Source of the DNA: Metabacillus litoralis
Lineage (GTDB): Bacteria; Bacillota; Bacilli; Bacillales; Bacillaceae
Reading direction: 5' to 3'
Assembly: GCF_003667825.1 (NCBI RefSeq)
Contig: NZ_CP033043.1
Location: 4,032,001 to 4,096,000, forward strand
Length of the DNA: 64,000 nt
Notes under the pieces: generated by a model
Told to the model about the DNA's origin: nothing
The model's database searches: none
The model's input: the letters and a program-made list of their open reading frames with translations, nothing else
Position numbers and translations under genes: made by a program
In this document: piece after piece, positions 26,081 to 34,640 of the stretch
How the letters are laid out: every line of letters starts with the position of its first letter
Numbering within the stretch: position 1 is the stretch's first letter

Positions 26081-27253
26081 TTAGACTGTTTGTTTTTCAT
26101 TCTTTTTCGGAGGCTCGCTAGTTTTTCTGACAAAATCGGAAACTAATTTATAATAAGCATTTGCCATCATCCAAATACTTTCGTTTTCATCTTCAAAAAA
26201 CTCAATATTATAGCCATCTAAACTATTATTTAACATCTTAATATAGTCTTTTAGAACAATGGCACCTCCACCAACAAAATAGCAGATTTCTGTTTGTGAA
26301 TTTTTTTGCCATACGTTTCGTAGATGACGGTACTGTTTCTTAGCAAGCTCTAGAAGAATGCGGTCGGTGATATCATGTACGTTTGTCCGACTACCCTTTA
26401 CCATGATGTGGTGACGGTCATTTTTACGTGTAATAATATCAACCACATCTCGGCGGCTGTCGAGTTCAACACCATGCTTTTTTCGGATTTCTTCTCTAAT
26501 AGCTTCTAATGACTCTGAAACACCAAGATTAAAGCCCTGCGCTTTGTCATCATCAACATTACGATTTTTAATGACAGCAATATCCGTTGATAAGCCGCCA
26601 ATATCTTGAATTAATATTTGCTTATCAATTAAATCACGATTGATAATCTTTAAATCTTTGTCCATAACTAGATTAATAAATGCAGCAAATCCTTCTGGAT
26701 ACACCTTCACTTCGTCAAACTTAATATTTACTTTTAAACCTTGATATTTAGGAGTCACTAAAAATTCAACTTGATGAACAGATCCGAGAAGCTGTGAGCG
26801 ATAGCCAACGTCTTTGCCTTCCTTAACTTCACGAAGTGGTAAACCTGTTCCTAACGTATAATTTGCATCAATAACATTATTGGTTTTTTTGAAAATAGAC
26901 GAGTTTTCTTCTCGAACGGCATCTAATGCAAGGGTAGTAAAAAGCATAACAAGTGTCTGATCTTCTTCTGATTTTGTACTACCAGGATCTAGCTCACTAG
27001 GGTTATCACTTTTTGTTGCGAGGTTACCAACTCGATAGATTGCATTGTTATCCTTCAGGGCAGGGGAGTGAACTCTTACATGAATACCATCTAATGGATC
27101 TTTATCATTTAATTCTTCTATACCGATGACTGGTCGGTCCTCGGTGTCTCTTGCAATAACATTAGGGATATATAATTCGTAATCTACTTTTCCAAAAAGT
27201 GCCTTCACACAATCATTTCCAACATCAACTGCTGTAATTCTAGTTTTACTCAT
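26081..27253 (-). CDS. Actin-like ParM/StbA-family segregation protein
   Basis: 390 residues. Actin-fold ATPase motifs are in order: phosphate-1 TAVDVGNDCVKALFGK near the N-terminus, phosphate-2 LIQDIGGLSTDIAVIKN near 215, and adenosine motif CYFVGGGAIVLKDYI near 340. Such proteins polymerise and push replicons apart through a ParR-bound centromere. Related proteins (ParM, AlfA, Alp7A) are mostly plasmid-borne, whereas here all neighbours are chromosomal genes. The likely operon is this gene plus the ParR-like gene. A phased repeat array upstream (27373-27510) is the candidate centromere. Confidence 0.9.
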   Translation of the reverse strand: MSKTRITAVDVGNDCVKALFGKVDYELYIPNVIARDTEDRPVIGIEELNDKDPLDGIHVRVHSPALKDNNAIYRVGNLATKSDNPSELDPGSTKSEEDQTLVMLFTTLALDAVREENSSIFKKTNNVIDANYTLGTGLPLREVKEGKDVGYRSQLLGSVHQVEFLVTPKYQGLKVNIKFDEVKVYPEGFAAFINLVMDKDLKIINRDLIDKQILIQDIGGLSTDIAVIKNRNVDDDKAQGFNLGVSESLEAIREEIRKKHGVELDSRRDVVDIITRKNDRHHIMVKGSRTNVHDITDRILLELAKKQYRHLRNVWQKNSQTEICYFVGGGAIVLKDYIKMLNNSLDGYNIEFFEDENESIWMMANAYYKLVSDFVRKTSEPPKKNEKQTV

Positions 27254-27280
27254 CTAACCATCCCTCTCTATTTCATTCAT

Positions 27281-27310
27281 GAGTTACTAAATCAGTGAAT
27301 CTAGTAACTC
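27281..27310 (-). promoter_or_regulatory. Inverted repeat in the parM leader
   Basis: GAGTTACTA (27281-27289) and TAGTAACTC (27302-27310) are perfect 9-bp arms around a 12-base loop, between the repeat array and the parM start codon. No T run follows, so an operator or mRNA structure is more likely than a terminator. Confidence 0.55.
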
Positions 27311-27372
27311 AAGGGTAAAGGGTAGGGGAGACAAGCGTCAATATTACTTTCGTTGTGTTCAATTTGAATACA

Positions 27373-27510
27373 TGTACACAATTTTGTCTACATTTGTAAC
27401 AAAATTGTATACATACCTATATGACGCGGTGTATACGTATTTGTACACATGTAAACACTATTGTAAACACCACGTACACAATATGTATACATGTATACAG
27501 TGACGTATAC
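27373..27510. repeat. Putative parC centromere: 12-copy NGTANAC array
   Basis: Heptamers of the TGTATAC/TGTACAC/TGTAAAC type start at 27373, 27385, 27395, 27406, 27430, 27442, 27450, 27462, 27473, 27484, 27492 and 27504. Most spacings are 10-12 bp, that is, about one helical turn, with one double step and two 8-bp steps. The array sits directly upstream of the ParM-like gene, where ParR-binding centromeres of actin-type systems lie. Confidence 0.75.
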
Positions 27511-27681
27511 TGTGGAATTCTGGTCTATTTCGACAGAATCTTCTAACCCTTTTGACCTAGTTGAACGTTTGTTTCTACCTCAGTTTTTATAGAAAAATGT
27601 AGGTTATTGGAGAAACATTTTTTTATTTTTTAGTAGATTTCTTTTTAAATTAATAGATTTAAGAAAAATAACAACAAATAA

Positions 27682-27701
27682 GATCAAGCTTAAGCTTGAT
27701 C
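27682..27701 (-). terminator. Perfect palindrome after the SDR gene
   Basis: GATCAAGCTTAAGCTTGATC is a perfect 20-bp palindrome starting 2 bp after the SDR stop. On the minus strand it is followed by a T-rich but interrupted tract, so it is a probable weak terminator. Confidence 0.5.
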
Positions 27702-27702
27702 C

Positions 27703-28542
27703 CTACCTTAACCTTCTTAATACGATTTTTTCGAATATCGTCCACGGCACCAGCATTTTAAATAGAATCGTTATCTTAACCCCTCTTCCGATTGCATAAC
27801 GCAAGGTTGTTTTCTTCTTTAATGCAATGGCTGTGATTAGCCTTGCTACGTCCTTTGGGTCTTCAAACTTACTTGATCCACTTTCAATATGATCTTCAAG
27901 CTTACGCATCATTTCATAATAAGGTGACTCTTTTTTGAGAGAGTTCTCTGTTACCTTCTTTCCCGACGTCCATATATTTGTTTGGAATGAGCCTGGCTCC
28001 ACTAATATAACATCTATACCAAAGGACTTCACTTCTAAACGGAGAGATTCACTCCACCCTTCTAACGCATACTTTGAAGAAACATACGGCGATAAACCAG
28101 GAAAGCCAACTCTTCCACTAATGCTGCTAACATTAATTATTTTTCCTTTGGACTTCTTCCTCATTATTGGAAGTACAGCTTGTGTGACAGCTATTGCACC
28201 AAATACATTTGTTTCAAATTGACTACGATACTCATCAATTGGGATTTCCTCTACAAAGCCAGCTCCTGCAAAACCTGCGTTGTTAACCAATACATCAACT
28301 TGTCCTACCCTTCCCACTAAGTCCTTGAATTGATTAACTGATTCTGCAGAGGTTACATCTAATTCATGAATGGTTATCCTGTTCGTTATTCCAGAGCTTT
28401 TAGCCTCTCTTAGAAGAGTTATGCTCCTTTTTTTATCACGCATTGTAGCAATAACTTCAAATCCATTTTTCGCTAACTCTAATGCTGTTAACATTCCAAA
28501 CCCGCTTGAAGCCCCTGTAACAACAGCTATTTTCTTTATCAT
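27703..28542 (-). CDS. Short-chain dehydrogenase/reductase
   Basis: 279 residues of the classical SDR family. The cofactor loop VVTGASSGFGMLTALEL is at the N-terminus, NNAGFAG near residue 88, and the catalytic Ser-Tyr-Lys set is seen as NVSSISGRVGF plus YVSSKYALEGW. Arg in the first beta-alpha junction (TMRDKKR) suggests NADP preference. The C-terminal 40 residues are hydrophobic and basic (IGRGVKITILFKMLVPW), perhaps membrane-associated. The substrate is unknown. Single-gene unit on the minus strand between the partition cassette and the Fur-linked genes. Confidence 0.88.
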   Translation of the reverse strand: MIKKIAVVTGASSGFGMLTALELAKNGFEVIATMRDKKRSITLLREAKSSGITNRITIHELDVTSAESVNQFKDLVGRVGQVDVLVNNAGFAGAGFVEEIPIDEYRSQFETNVFGAIAVTQAVLPIMRKKSKGKIINVSSISGRVGFPGLSPYVSSKYALEGWSESLRLEVKSFGIDVILVEPGSFQTNIWTSGKKVTENSLKKESPYYEMMRKLEDHIESGSSKFEDPKDVARLITAIALKKKTTLRYAIGRGVKITILFKMLVPWTIFEKIVLRRLR

Positions 28543-28611
28543 AAGTTCTCCCCTGCCCTTGTTATGTATCTATTATTTCCATTATATCTGTTACATTTCT
28601 TCAATATTAAT

Positions 28612-28649
28612 AATAAAAAGAAGTCCTACGTAAGCTCGCAGGACTTCTT
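28612..28649 (-). terminator. Terminator of the ferredoxin reductase gene
   Basis: AAGAAGTCCT / AGGACTTCTT stem with an internal CG/CG extension. On the minus strand it is followed by TTTTTATTAT. Confidence 0.85.
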
Positions 28650-28667
28650 CCTTAAAAAGCAGACTAT

Positions 28668-29726
28668 TTAATTTATCATTCTTTTAACTAATTCACGATT
28701 ACGATCTTTAAACACTTCATTATGAGATGATACCATTCCTACTTTTGTAGCCTCAGGCTGAATATATTGCTTTGCTTTGTTTACAGCATTTGCAGCATCT
28801 TGAAAGGCACCCGCAATTAAGTGAAGCTTTCCATCATGGGCTAAAATATCACCGGCCGCATAAATTCCTTCTATTGAAGATTCACTAGTTGCATTACCTG
28901 ATATATAAAATTGATCTTTCAATGAAATTTGCACATCACTATTTTGAAGCAGTGATGAATCTCGTTCATATCCATGATTAATTACCACTTCATCGATCGG
29001 GAGATACGTCACTTCTCCTGTTTGATGATTTGTTAGTTCAACGCTTTCAATTTCTTCATGATTTGCACCAGCAACTAATTTCGTTATCGAAGTGTGGAAA
29101 TAGCATTCAGCTTTACTATTCATTAGTTGACTAACCTGTGCTTCATGGCCGTTTAACTCCCCTTTTCGGTAAGTTAAGATTACTTTTTCAGCTATTGGCT
29201 CTAATTCGTTTGCCCAGTCAATTGCTGAGTTCCCTCCACCAGATATAATGACCTTTTTATTTTTAAAACGTTTTAAGGATTTTACTGTGTAATGTAAGTT
29301 AGATACCTCAAATTTTTCAGCACCTTCAATTTCAAGCTTTTGAGGATTTAGTATTCCACTGCCAACAGCAACAATCACTGTTTTGGAATAATGCTTTTCC
29401 CCTGAAGATGTATGTAAAATAAAGATTCCTTCTTCATTACGTGAGATGGACTCCACTTTTTCACTTAATACAACTGTTGGGTCAAAGGTTAGACCTTGCT
29501 GGACAAGCTGTTGAATTAACTTTTCTCCAAGAATTGGAGTTTGTCCCCCAACGTCCCAGATCATCTTTTCCGGATAAACATGAATTTTCCCGCCTAAGTG
29601 TGGCTGAAATTCAATGATTTTTGTTTTCATTTCTCTTAATCCACTATAAAAGGCTGAGTAAAGTCCTGCTGGTCCTCCCCCAATAACAGTTACATCAAAC
29701 AGTTCCTGTGAGTCCATTCTATTCAC
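28668..29726 (-). CDS. Ferredoxin/flavodoxin-NADP+ reductase, TrxR-like (YumC/YcgT type)
   Basis: 352 residues. The FAD site is GGGPAGLYSAFYSG near the N-terminus and the NADPH site is VIISGGGNSAIDWANEL near residue 160. The FAD-contact segment YAAGDILAHDGKLHLIAGAF lies near 290. The CxxC redox pair of thioredoxin reductases is absent, which places it in the low-molecular type 2 ferredoxin reductases of bacilli. A Fur box upstream and the divergent siderophore ATPase suggest a role in iron limitation, for example electron supply for siderophore reduction. Confidence 0.9.
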   Translation of the reverse strand: MNRMDSQELFDVTVIGGGPAGLYSAFYSGLREMKTKIIEFQPHLGGKIHVYPEKMIWDVGGQTPILGEKLIQQLVQQGLTFDPTVVLSEKVESISRNEEGIFILHTSSGEKHYSKTVIVAVGSGILNPQKLEIEGAEKFEVSNLHYTVKSLKRFKNKKVIISGGGNSAIDWANELEPIAEKVILTYRKGELNGHEAQVSQLMNSKAECYFHTSITKLVAGANHEEIESVELTNHQTGEVTYLPIDEVVINHGYERDSSLLQNSDVQISLKDQFYISGNATSESSIEGIYAAGDILAHDGKLHLIAGAFQDAANAVNKAKQYIQPEATKVGMVSSHNEVFKDRNRELVKRMIN

Positions 29727-29747
29727 TCCTTAGCTTGAATTCCTATT

Positions 29748-29766
29748 AATGATTATCATTCTCATT
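29748..29766. promoter_or_regulatory. Fur box upstream of the ferredoxin reductase
   Basis: On the minus strand TGAGAATGATAATCA agrees with the 7-1-7 Fur consensus TGATAATNATTATCA at 12 of the 14 defined positions. It lies 22 bp from the reductase start codon. Confidence 0.8.
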
Positions 29767-29811
29767 TAACTATACTATGATTCGTTAATTTTTACAATAT
29801 TGTTTATTGTA

Positions 29812-29840
29812 TTGACATTAGAACATATGAATTATAGAAT
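29812..29840 (+). promoter_or_regulatory. Promoter of the siderophore ATPase gene
   Basis: TTGACA at 29812 and TAGAAT at 29835, 17 bp apart. The second Fur box lies 15 bp downstream of the -10. Confidence 0.7.
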
Positions 29841-29854
29841 CAAACTAACGATAT

Positions 29855-29869
29855 TGAGAATCATTTTCA
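29855..29869 (+). promoter_or_regulatory. Fur box upstream of the siderophore ATPase
   Basis: TGAGAATCATTTTCA fits the 7-1-7 Fur consensus with two mismatches and overlaps the expected transcription start. Confidence 0.78.
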
Positions 29870-29905
29870 TTTGTAAGTTGAAAATGAATAAATGGAGGGT
29901 TAATA

Positions 29906-30730
29906 ATGGCTCGCCTATATACAAATAACTTAGAAATTGGCTATGGTGAACGACTGATTGTTAAAGATTTAAGTGTAGAAATTCCAGATAAGAAAATAAC
30001 AACGATTATTGGTTCAAACGGTTGTGGAAAATCTACTTTATTAAAAGCCATTACAAGAATCATTCCGCATCAATCCGGTACTGTCATATTAGATGGAGAA
30101 GATATTTCCAAGGAAAACACCAAGCTTCTTGCAAAGAAGATGGCCATTCTCCCCCAAACACCTGAAAGTGCAAGCGGTTTAACAGTTGGTGAACTTGTTT
30201 CTTATGGACGCTTTCCTTATCAAAAAGGTTTTGGGCGTTTAACAAAGAAAGATTATGAAGTCATTGATTGGGCACTTGATGTGACAGGAACGATTGACTT
30301 TAAGTTCCGACCAGTCGATGCGCTATCAGGTGGGCAACGTCAGCGTGTGTGGATTGCTATGGCCCTTGCTCAGGAAACAGACATCATCTTTTTAGATGAA
30401 CCAACTACATATTTAGATATGGCTCACCAATTGGAAGTATTAGAACTTCTTCAAAAGTTAAATAAAGAGCAAGAGCGCACAATTGTTATGGTTTTGCATG
30501 ACTTAAACCAAGCTGCACGCTTTGCTGACTGTATCATCGCATTAAAGGACGGTCAGGTCATTAAAGCCGGTAATTGTGAGGAAGTTATCACACATGATGT
30601 GTTAAGGGATGTTTTTAACATTGATGCTGAAATTGGCAAAGATCCACGAACAAATAAACCGATGTGTATGACTTATAATTTATTAAAAAATTCTTCTGCT
30701 ATGAACCCAACTGCTGTTGCCAGTTATTAG
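29906..30730 (+). CDS. Iron-siderophore ABC transporter ATPase (FecE/YusV type)
   Basis: 274 residues. ABC ATPase with Walker A GSNGCGKST, Q-loop ILPQTPES, signature ALSGGQRQRVWIAMALAQ, Walker B IIFLDEPTTYLD and switch His in MVLHDLNQ. The FecE-class sequence and length match B. subtilis YusV, a shared ATPase for several siderophore permeases encoded elsewhere. No permease or binding protein is adjacent here, consistent with that arrangement. A Fur box overlaps its promoter region, and GGAGGG precedes the ATG. Confidence 0.92.
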   Translation: MARLYTNNLEIGYGERLIVKDLSVEIPDKKITTIIGSNGCGKSTLLKAITRIIPHQSGTVILDGEDISKENTKLLAKKMAILPQTPESASGLTVGELVSYGRFPYQKGFGRLTKKDYEVIDWALDVTGTIDFKFRPVDALSGGQRQRVWIAMALAQETDIIFLDEPTTYLDMAHQLEVLELLQKLNKEQERTIVMVLHDLNQAARFADCIIALKDGQVIKAGNCEEVITHDVLRDVFNIDAEIGKDPRTNKPMCMTYNLLKNSSAMNPTAVASY

Positions 30731-30771
30731 TAGCATTTACTTCCTAACAAGCAACTCAATTTCTTTACTAG

Positions 30772-30800
30772 TCTCGAGGTTATTAGCCTCGGGATTTTTT
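30772..30800 (+). terminator. Intrinsic terminator of the siderophore ATPase gene
   Basis: TCTCGAGG / CCTCGGGA stem with a seven-base loop and TTTTTT. Its end overlaps the last bases of the convergent methyltransferase gene. Confidence 0.85.
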
Positions 30801-31404
30801 ACTGTGGTGTTGCCCAAATAAGGTGAACAGACCCCAACATATAGCTATCCATCTTTTTTATATGCAATGGCGATTGCTTTAATATGTGTAAAATATCTCG
30901 GTTTATATGGCAACCTATGCTTTTTGCAAAAAAGAAATCTGTTCTGTTTTGTAGCCATGAAAAAACAGAATTCGAACTAATGCCATGTTCTAATAGTAGT
31001 ATTTGACCGTCTTCTTTACACCAAAAATTCAACAATTGCAGTACCTTTTCAGGATTGGGATAAGAGCATAATGAGAGTGTGGATACTACTGTATCAAATG
31101 CACGCTCGGGTAAAATGACTTCTTCTACATTACCAACTATATACTCTACATGAAGCTTATGATGTCTTGCTTCCTCTTTTGCCTTTTCAATCATTAAGGG
31201 ACTAAAGTCTACAGCAGTTACTTTTGAATCTTTAGGATAATAGTTAAAATTTGCACCTGCTCCAACTGAGACTTCTAGAATATGTCCTTTTGCGGATGAA
31301 AGCAGCCTTTTCCTCATTTTTTGATCACTTGTATTTTGCCTTAAGCGCTTTGCATACTTATTTGCTTGCTTATCAAATAATTTGACCTGTTTGTTTAGAT
31401 CCAT
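30799..31404 (-). CDS. Class I SAM-dependent methyltransferase
   Basis: 201 residues. The SAM-binding motif I is HILEVSVGAGANFNYYP near residue 43, followed by VTAVDFSPLMIEKAKEEA (acidic loop) and FDTVVSTLSLCSYPNPEKVL (motif for the UbiE/Methyltransf_11 type). The C-terminal half shows ILLLEHGISSNSVFSWLQ, as in small phospholipid or quinone-type methyltransferases. The substrate is not predictable. Convergent with the siderophore ATPase gene and alone in its orientation. Confidence 0.85.
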   Translation of the reverse strand: MDLNKQVKLFDKQANKYAKRLRQNTSDQKMRKRLLSSAKGHILEVSVGAGANFNYYPKDSKVTAVDFSPLMIEKAKEEARHHKLHVEYIVGNVEEVILPERAFDTVVSTLSLCSYPNPEKVLQLLNFWCKEDGQILLLEHGISSNSVFSWLQNRTDFFFAKSIGCHINRDILHILKQSPLHIKKMDSYMLGSVHLIWATPQ

Positions 31405-31617
31405 TCAAGACCACACTCTTCTCCATTTTTTTGTTTGCTTTTCTCAACTGTTATACTCACTCGTATTACGATCATGAATTAATGAAAGATTCACTTCTTT
31501 TCTATAACTTCATATTTGATATCCAATAACACAAAATGTAAAATGAGATAGAAATTGCCGCTTAGTTAGTTGGTTAAATACTATACAGAAAAGTCATTGA
31601 AATGGAGAGAAACTCAC

Positions 31618-31911
31618 ATGATTCAACGTACTGTGCTTATTAAATTCGAAGAAACAACAACACAAGAACAATATCAAGAGATTATTAGTCGTTTTACAGC
31701 ATTAAAGAATGTGTTAACTGGGATTGTTGAAATTCATGCAGGTCTTAATCTTGCTGAGAAAAGCAAAGAATATCAAATTGTATTAATTGTCCGTTTTGAA
31801 GATCAAGCAGCTCTTGATGCGTATGCAGCTAACGAAGATCACCAAGCAGTTGCGGCGTTTATTCGCGATTCTGGTAGAATTGACAGCATCGGTGTAGATA
31901 TTGAAATTTAA
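31618..31911 (+). CDS. Dabb (stress-responsive A/B barrel) family protein
   Basis: 97 residues: TVLIKFEETTTQEQYQEII at the start, then VEIHAGLNLAEKSKEYQIVL and the DAYAANEDHQAVAAFI segment. These are the signature strands and helix of the dimeric alpha/beta-barrel Dabb fold. The ATG at 31618 is chosen because GGAGAG lies eight bases upstream; the longer frame has no ribosome binding site. Function is not established for bacillar members. Single gene ending in a clear terminator. Confidence 0.87.
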   Translation: MIQRTVLIKFEETTTQEQYQEIISRFTALKNVLTGIVEIHAGLNLAEKSKEYQIVLIVRFEDQAALDAYAANEDHQAVAAFIRDSGRIDSIGVDIEI

Positions 31912-31921
31912 TTAAAGGGAA

Positions 31922-31955
31922 AAAGACATTGCAAAGTATTGCAGTGTCTTTTTAT
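31922..31955 (+). terminator. Terminator of the Dabb gene
   Basis: AAGACA-TTGCAA / TTGCA-GTGTCTT stem-loop followed by TTTTTATTTTT. Confidence 0.85.
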
Positions 31956-32098
31956 TTTTATTTATCTTCCTTCCTCCCCTCCATAAAATTATCAATCTTT
32001 TTTCATAAACCCTAACACATTTGCTAAGCATATTTATGTACAAATGTAGATCATTTTCTTACTATAACAAGTACACCAAAACAAGGAGGAAGATACAA

Positions 32099-33232
32099 TT
32101 GAGTAACAACTTTTTATCTACATATACATTACCTAATGGAATAGAATTAAAAAACCGTCTGATCATGGCTCCAATGACAAACTTCTCTTCTCACCAGGAT
32201 GGAACTGTAACTGAAGAAGAAGTAAATTACTATGCACGCCGCTCTAAAGGAGTAAGTATGGTTATTACTGCTTGTGCCTACATTACACCTAATGGCAAAG
32301 GATTTCATGGTGAATTTGGTGCAGATAATGACGAAATGATTCCGAGCTTAGAAAAGCTAGCAACAAGAATCAAAGAGCAAGGTGCTAAAGCTGTTTTGCA
32401 AATTTTTCATGGCGGAAGAATGTGTCCTCCGGAGTTAGTGCCTAACGGTGAAATAGTTAGTGCAAGTGATATTCCTGCTGAAAACGGTGGGGTATCAACA
32501 GAAGAACCTGACAAGAAGCCAAGAGCCTTAACGGAAGCAGAGGTTGAGGATATCATTCAAGCCTTTGGCGAAGCCACACGCCGTGCGATTGAAGCAGGCT
32601 TCGATGGAGTAGAAATTCATGGGGCTAATGGTTACTTAATTCAACAGTTTTTCTCTCCACACTCGAATAGACGTGAAGATCGATTTGGTGGTAGCCTTGA
32701 AAAACGAATGACTTTTCCTTTAGAAGTAGTTGATACAGTTAAAAAGGTTGTTTTAGAACATGCTAAAGAACCTTTTATTGTTGGCTACCGTTTTTCACCG
32801 GAAGAACCAGAAACGCCTGGTATCACAATGGATGAAACTCTAGCACTTGTAGATGCTTTATCAAACAAAGGTCTTGATTATTTACACGTATCACTATTTG
32901 ATTTCTTCTCAACACCTAGAAGAGGTGTGGAAGATCTAACAAAAACTAGAATCTCTTATCTTCAGGAAACAATTAATGATCGTGTACCACTAATTGGTGT
33001 AGGATCTATCTACTCTGCTGAAGATGCTCGTAAAGCCTTTGAAACAGGGGTACCTCTTCTTGCATTAGGAAGAGAGCTTATTATTGATCCTGATTGGGTT
33101 CAAAAGGTGTCAGAAGGAAAAGAGGACGAAATTGTAACAGAAATAAATAAAGATAAACAAGAAGAACTCGTTATTCCTGACCCACTATGGAACGCGATTA
33201 TCAATACACCAGGTTGGTTCCCTGGCGTTTAA
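32099..33232 (+). CDS. NADH-dependent flavin oxidoreductase (old yellow enzyme family)
   Basis: About 377 residues. The FMN barrel starts with NGIELKNRLIMAPMTNFSS. The typical IQFF-type segment appears as GANGYLIQQFFSPHSNRREDRFGGS, and the late FMN phosphate site as PLIGVGSIYSAEDA and LLALGRELIIDPDW. A TTG at 32099 with AAGGAGG upstream gives MSNNFLSTYTLPNG; no ATG lies nearby in frame. It resembles B. subtilis YqiG-type enzymes. The natural substrate is unknown, probably an activated alkene or quinone. Confidence 0.88.
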   Translation: MSNNFLSTYTLPNGIELKNRLIMAPMTNFSSHQDGTVTEEEVNYYARRSKGVSMVITACAYITPNGKGFHGEFGADNDEMIPSLEKLATRIKEQGAKAVLQIFHGGRMCPPELVPNGEIVSASDIPAENGGVSTEEPDKKPRALTEAEVEDIIQAFGEATRRAIEAGFDGVEIHGANGYLIQQFFSPHSNRREDRFGGSLEKRMTFPLEVVDTVKKVVLEHAKEPFIVGYRFSPEEPETPGITMDETLALVDALSNKGLDYLHVSLFDFFSTPRRGVEDLTKTRISYLQETINDRVPLIGVGSIYSAEDARKAFETGVPLLALGRELIIDPDWVQKVSEGKEDEIVTEINKDKQEELVIPDPLWNAIINTPGWFPGV

Positions 33233-33245
33233 TACTTATTCTAGA

Positions 33246-33281
33246 AATCACTCACGAATTCTATGCTCGTGAGTGATTTTC
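33246..33281 (+). terminator. Terminator of the flavin oxidoreductase gene
   Basis: AATCACTCACGA / TCGTGAGTGATT, a 12-bp stem with a 9-base loop, then T residues. Confidence 0.87.
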
Positions 33282-33398
33282 TAACTTCTTAAGCTCCTGT
33301 CACAATATATCTGTACCCCCTCATCTATTACGGTATATTTTTCCAAAAGGTTATTCTATAATAGTAATAAAAAGGATCTTTTGAAAGAGGAAAATACG

Positions 33399-33938
33399 AT
33401 GAGTACAGAAAAAAAACCTCCTTTATTGGCATGGTTTGTTTTAATAGGTGGAGCATTATTCCTCGTCAATGCCCTTCCAGGTTTCATATTTTTATTTTTA
33501 ATGAAATTTAAGCAATCAGGTGTCTTTCATTTCTTTTCTCTCTTTTACCTTACCATTGCACTTGTGATCGTTCTTGGTGCAATTTGGGCAATGAAGCGTT
33601 CCTTTGATGCAATTAAAGAATTTCATATTTTTAAAAGGGACACTAACATCCAAAATTCCAGACCAACTGCAAGTCCACCTTCAGAAAAAACATCAAGAAC
33701 AATCTGGCCATGGCTTGTTTTAATTCCTGGTGGGTTGTTACTCGTTAGTACAGGTCCTGGTATGATTATGTTGCCAATTATGCCTTTGTTCTTGGCTGCA
33801 ATGTCAACCGATTCAGGAACTACACCTGATTATGTACCTCTACTCATTATCGTAATTGGATATGGACTGATCATTGGCTATATCACTTTAGTTATTCTAG
33901 CTATAAAAAAATTAAGAAAAAAAGAGACATTAAACTAG
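33399..33938 (+). CDS. Small four-helix membrane protein upstream of bceR
   Basis: 179 residues with four predicted membrane helices in two pairs (about 10-35, 45-65, 105-130 and 145-170), separated by a polar, Pro/Ser-rich linker. The two halves start similarly (LAWFVLIGGALFLVNALPGF and WPWLVLIPGGLLLVSTGPGM), suggesting an internal duplication. AGAGG lies eight bases before the ATG. The stop is only 16 bp before bceR, so it is probably the first gene of the bce operon. I do not recognise a family, and it is not part of the classical B. subtilis bceRSAB set. Confidence 0.75.
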   Translation: MSTEKKPPLLAWFVLIGGALFLVNALPGFIFLFLMKFKQSGVFHFFSLFYLTIALVIVLGAIWAMKRSFDAIKEFHIFKRDTNIQNSRPTASPPSEKTSRTIWPWLVLIPGGLLLVSTGPGMIMLPIMPLFLAAMSTDSGTTPDYVPLLIIVIGYGLIIGYITLVILAIKKLRKKETLN

Positions 33939-33954
33939 TAGTGTGGTGAAAATT

Positions 33955-34638
33955 TTGTTTAAACTTTTAGTTATTGAAGATGATATGACCCTGTTTAACG
34001 AAGTAAAAGACCGATTAACCGGCTGGTCTTATGATGTGCATGGGATTACGGATTTTAGCAAGGTCATGGAGGAGTTCATTTCTATTAATCCAGAACTCGT
34101 CATCATTGATATACAGCTTCCTAAATTTGACGGATTTCATTGGTGCCGAATGATTAGATCACGATCAAATGTTCCTATTATTTTTCTCTCTTCAAGAGAT
34201 CACCCTACTGATATGGTGATGTCTATGCAGCTTGGTGCCGATGACTTCATTCAAAAGCCCTTTCACTTTGACGTTCTTATCGCTAAAATTCAAGCCATTC
34301 TTCGCAGAGTATATGACTATAGCAGTGAACAGCTAACAGTGAAAACATGGTGCAGTGCCACAGTAGACTTAGAAAGAAATATTGTTTCCAACCATGTTGG
34401 CTCTATAGAACTAACAAAAAATGAAATGTTTATTTTAAAAATATTAATTGACCATAAAAATAAAATTGTTAGCCGGGAAAAAATGATCAATCAGCTATGG
34501 GATGATAAGCGTTTTGTTAGTGATAATACATTAACTGTTAATGTAAACCGTTTGCGAAAACGGTTGGATGAGATTTCATTAGGAAGCTTCATTGAAACCA
34601 AAGTCGGACAAGGCTATATGGCCGTAGAAGAGGTATAA
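33955..34638 (+). CDS. bceR: Bacitracin-type response regulator
   Basis: About 227 residues, OmpR type. The receiver domain has VIEDDMTLF, phosphoacceptor Asp52 in IIDIQLPKFDGF and the Lys in DDFIQKPF. The C-terminal winged helix shows LTKNEMFILKILI and NTLTVNVNRLRKRLD. It matches BceR closely along its length. The start is taken as a TTG (MFKLLVIEDD) with GGTGA five bases upstream; earlier GTG codons are possible. Adjacent to the kinase gene with a 2-bp gap. Confidence 0.92.
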   Translation: MFKLLVIEDDMTLFNEVKDRLTGWSYDVHGITDFSKVMEEFISINPELVIIDIQLPKFDGFHWCRMIRSRSNVPIIFLSSRDHPTDMVMSMQLGADDFIQKPFHFDVLIAKIQAILRRVYDYSSEQLTVKTWCSATVDLERNIVSNHVGSIELTKNEMFILKILIDHKNKIVSREKMINQLWDDKRFVSDNTLTVNVNRLRKRLDEISLGSFIETKVGQGYMAVEEV

Positions 34639-34640
34639 AC

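Noticed and set aside
27373..27510. CRISPR or replication-origin iterons
   Set aside because: The units are short degenerate heptamers phased at one helical turn, and no rep or cas gene is nearby; a ParR-binding site fits better.
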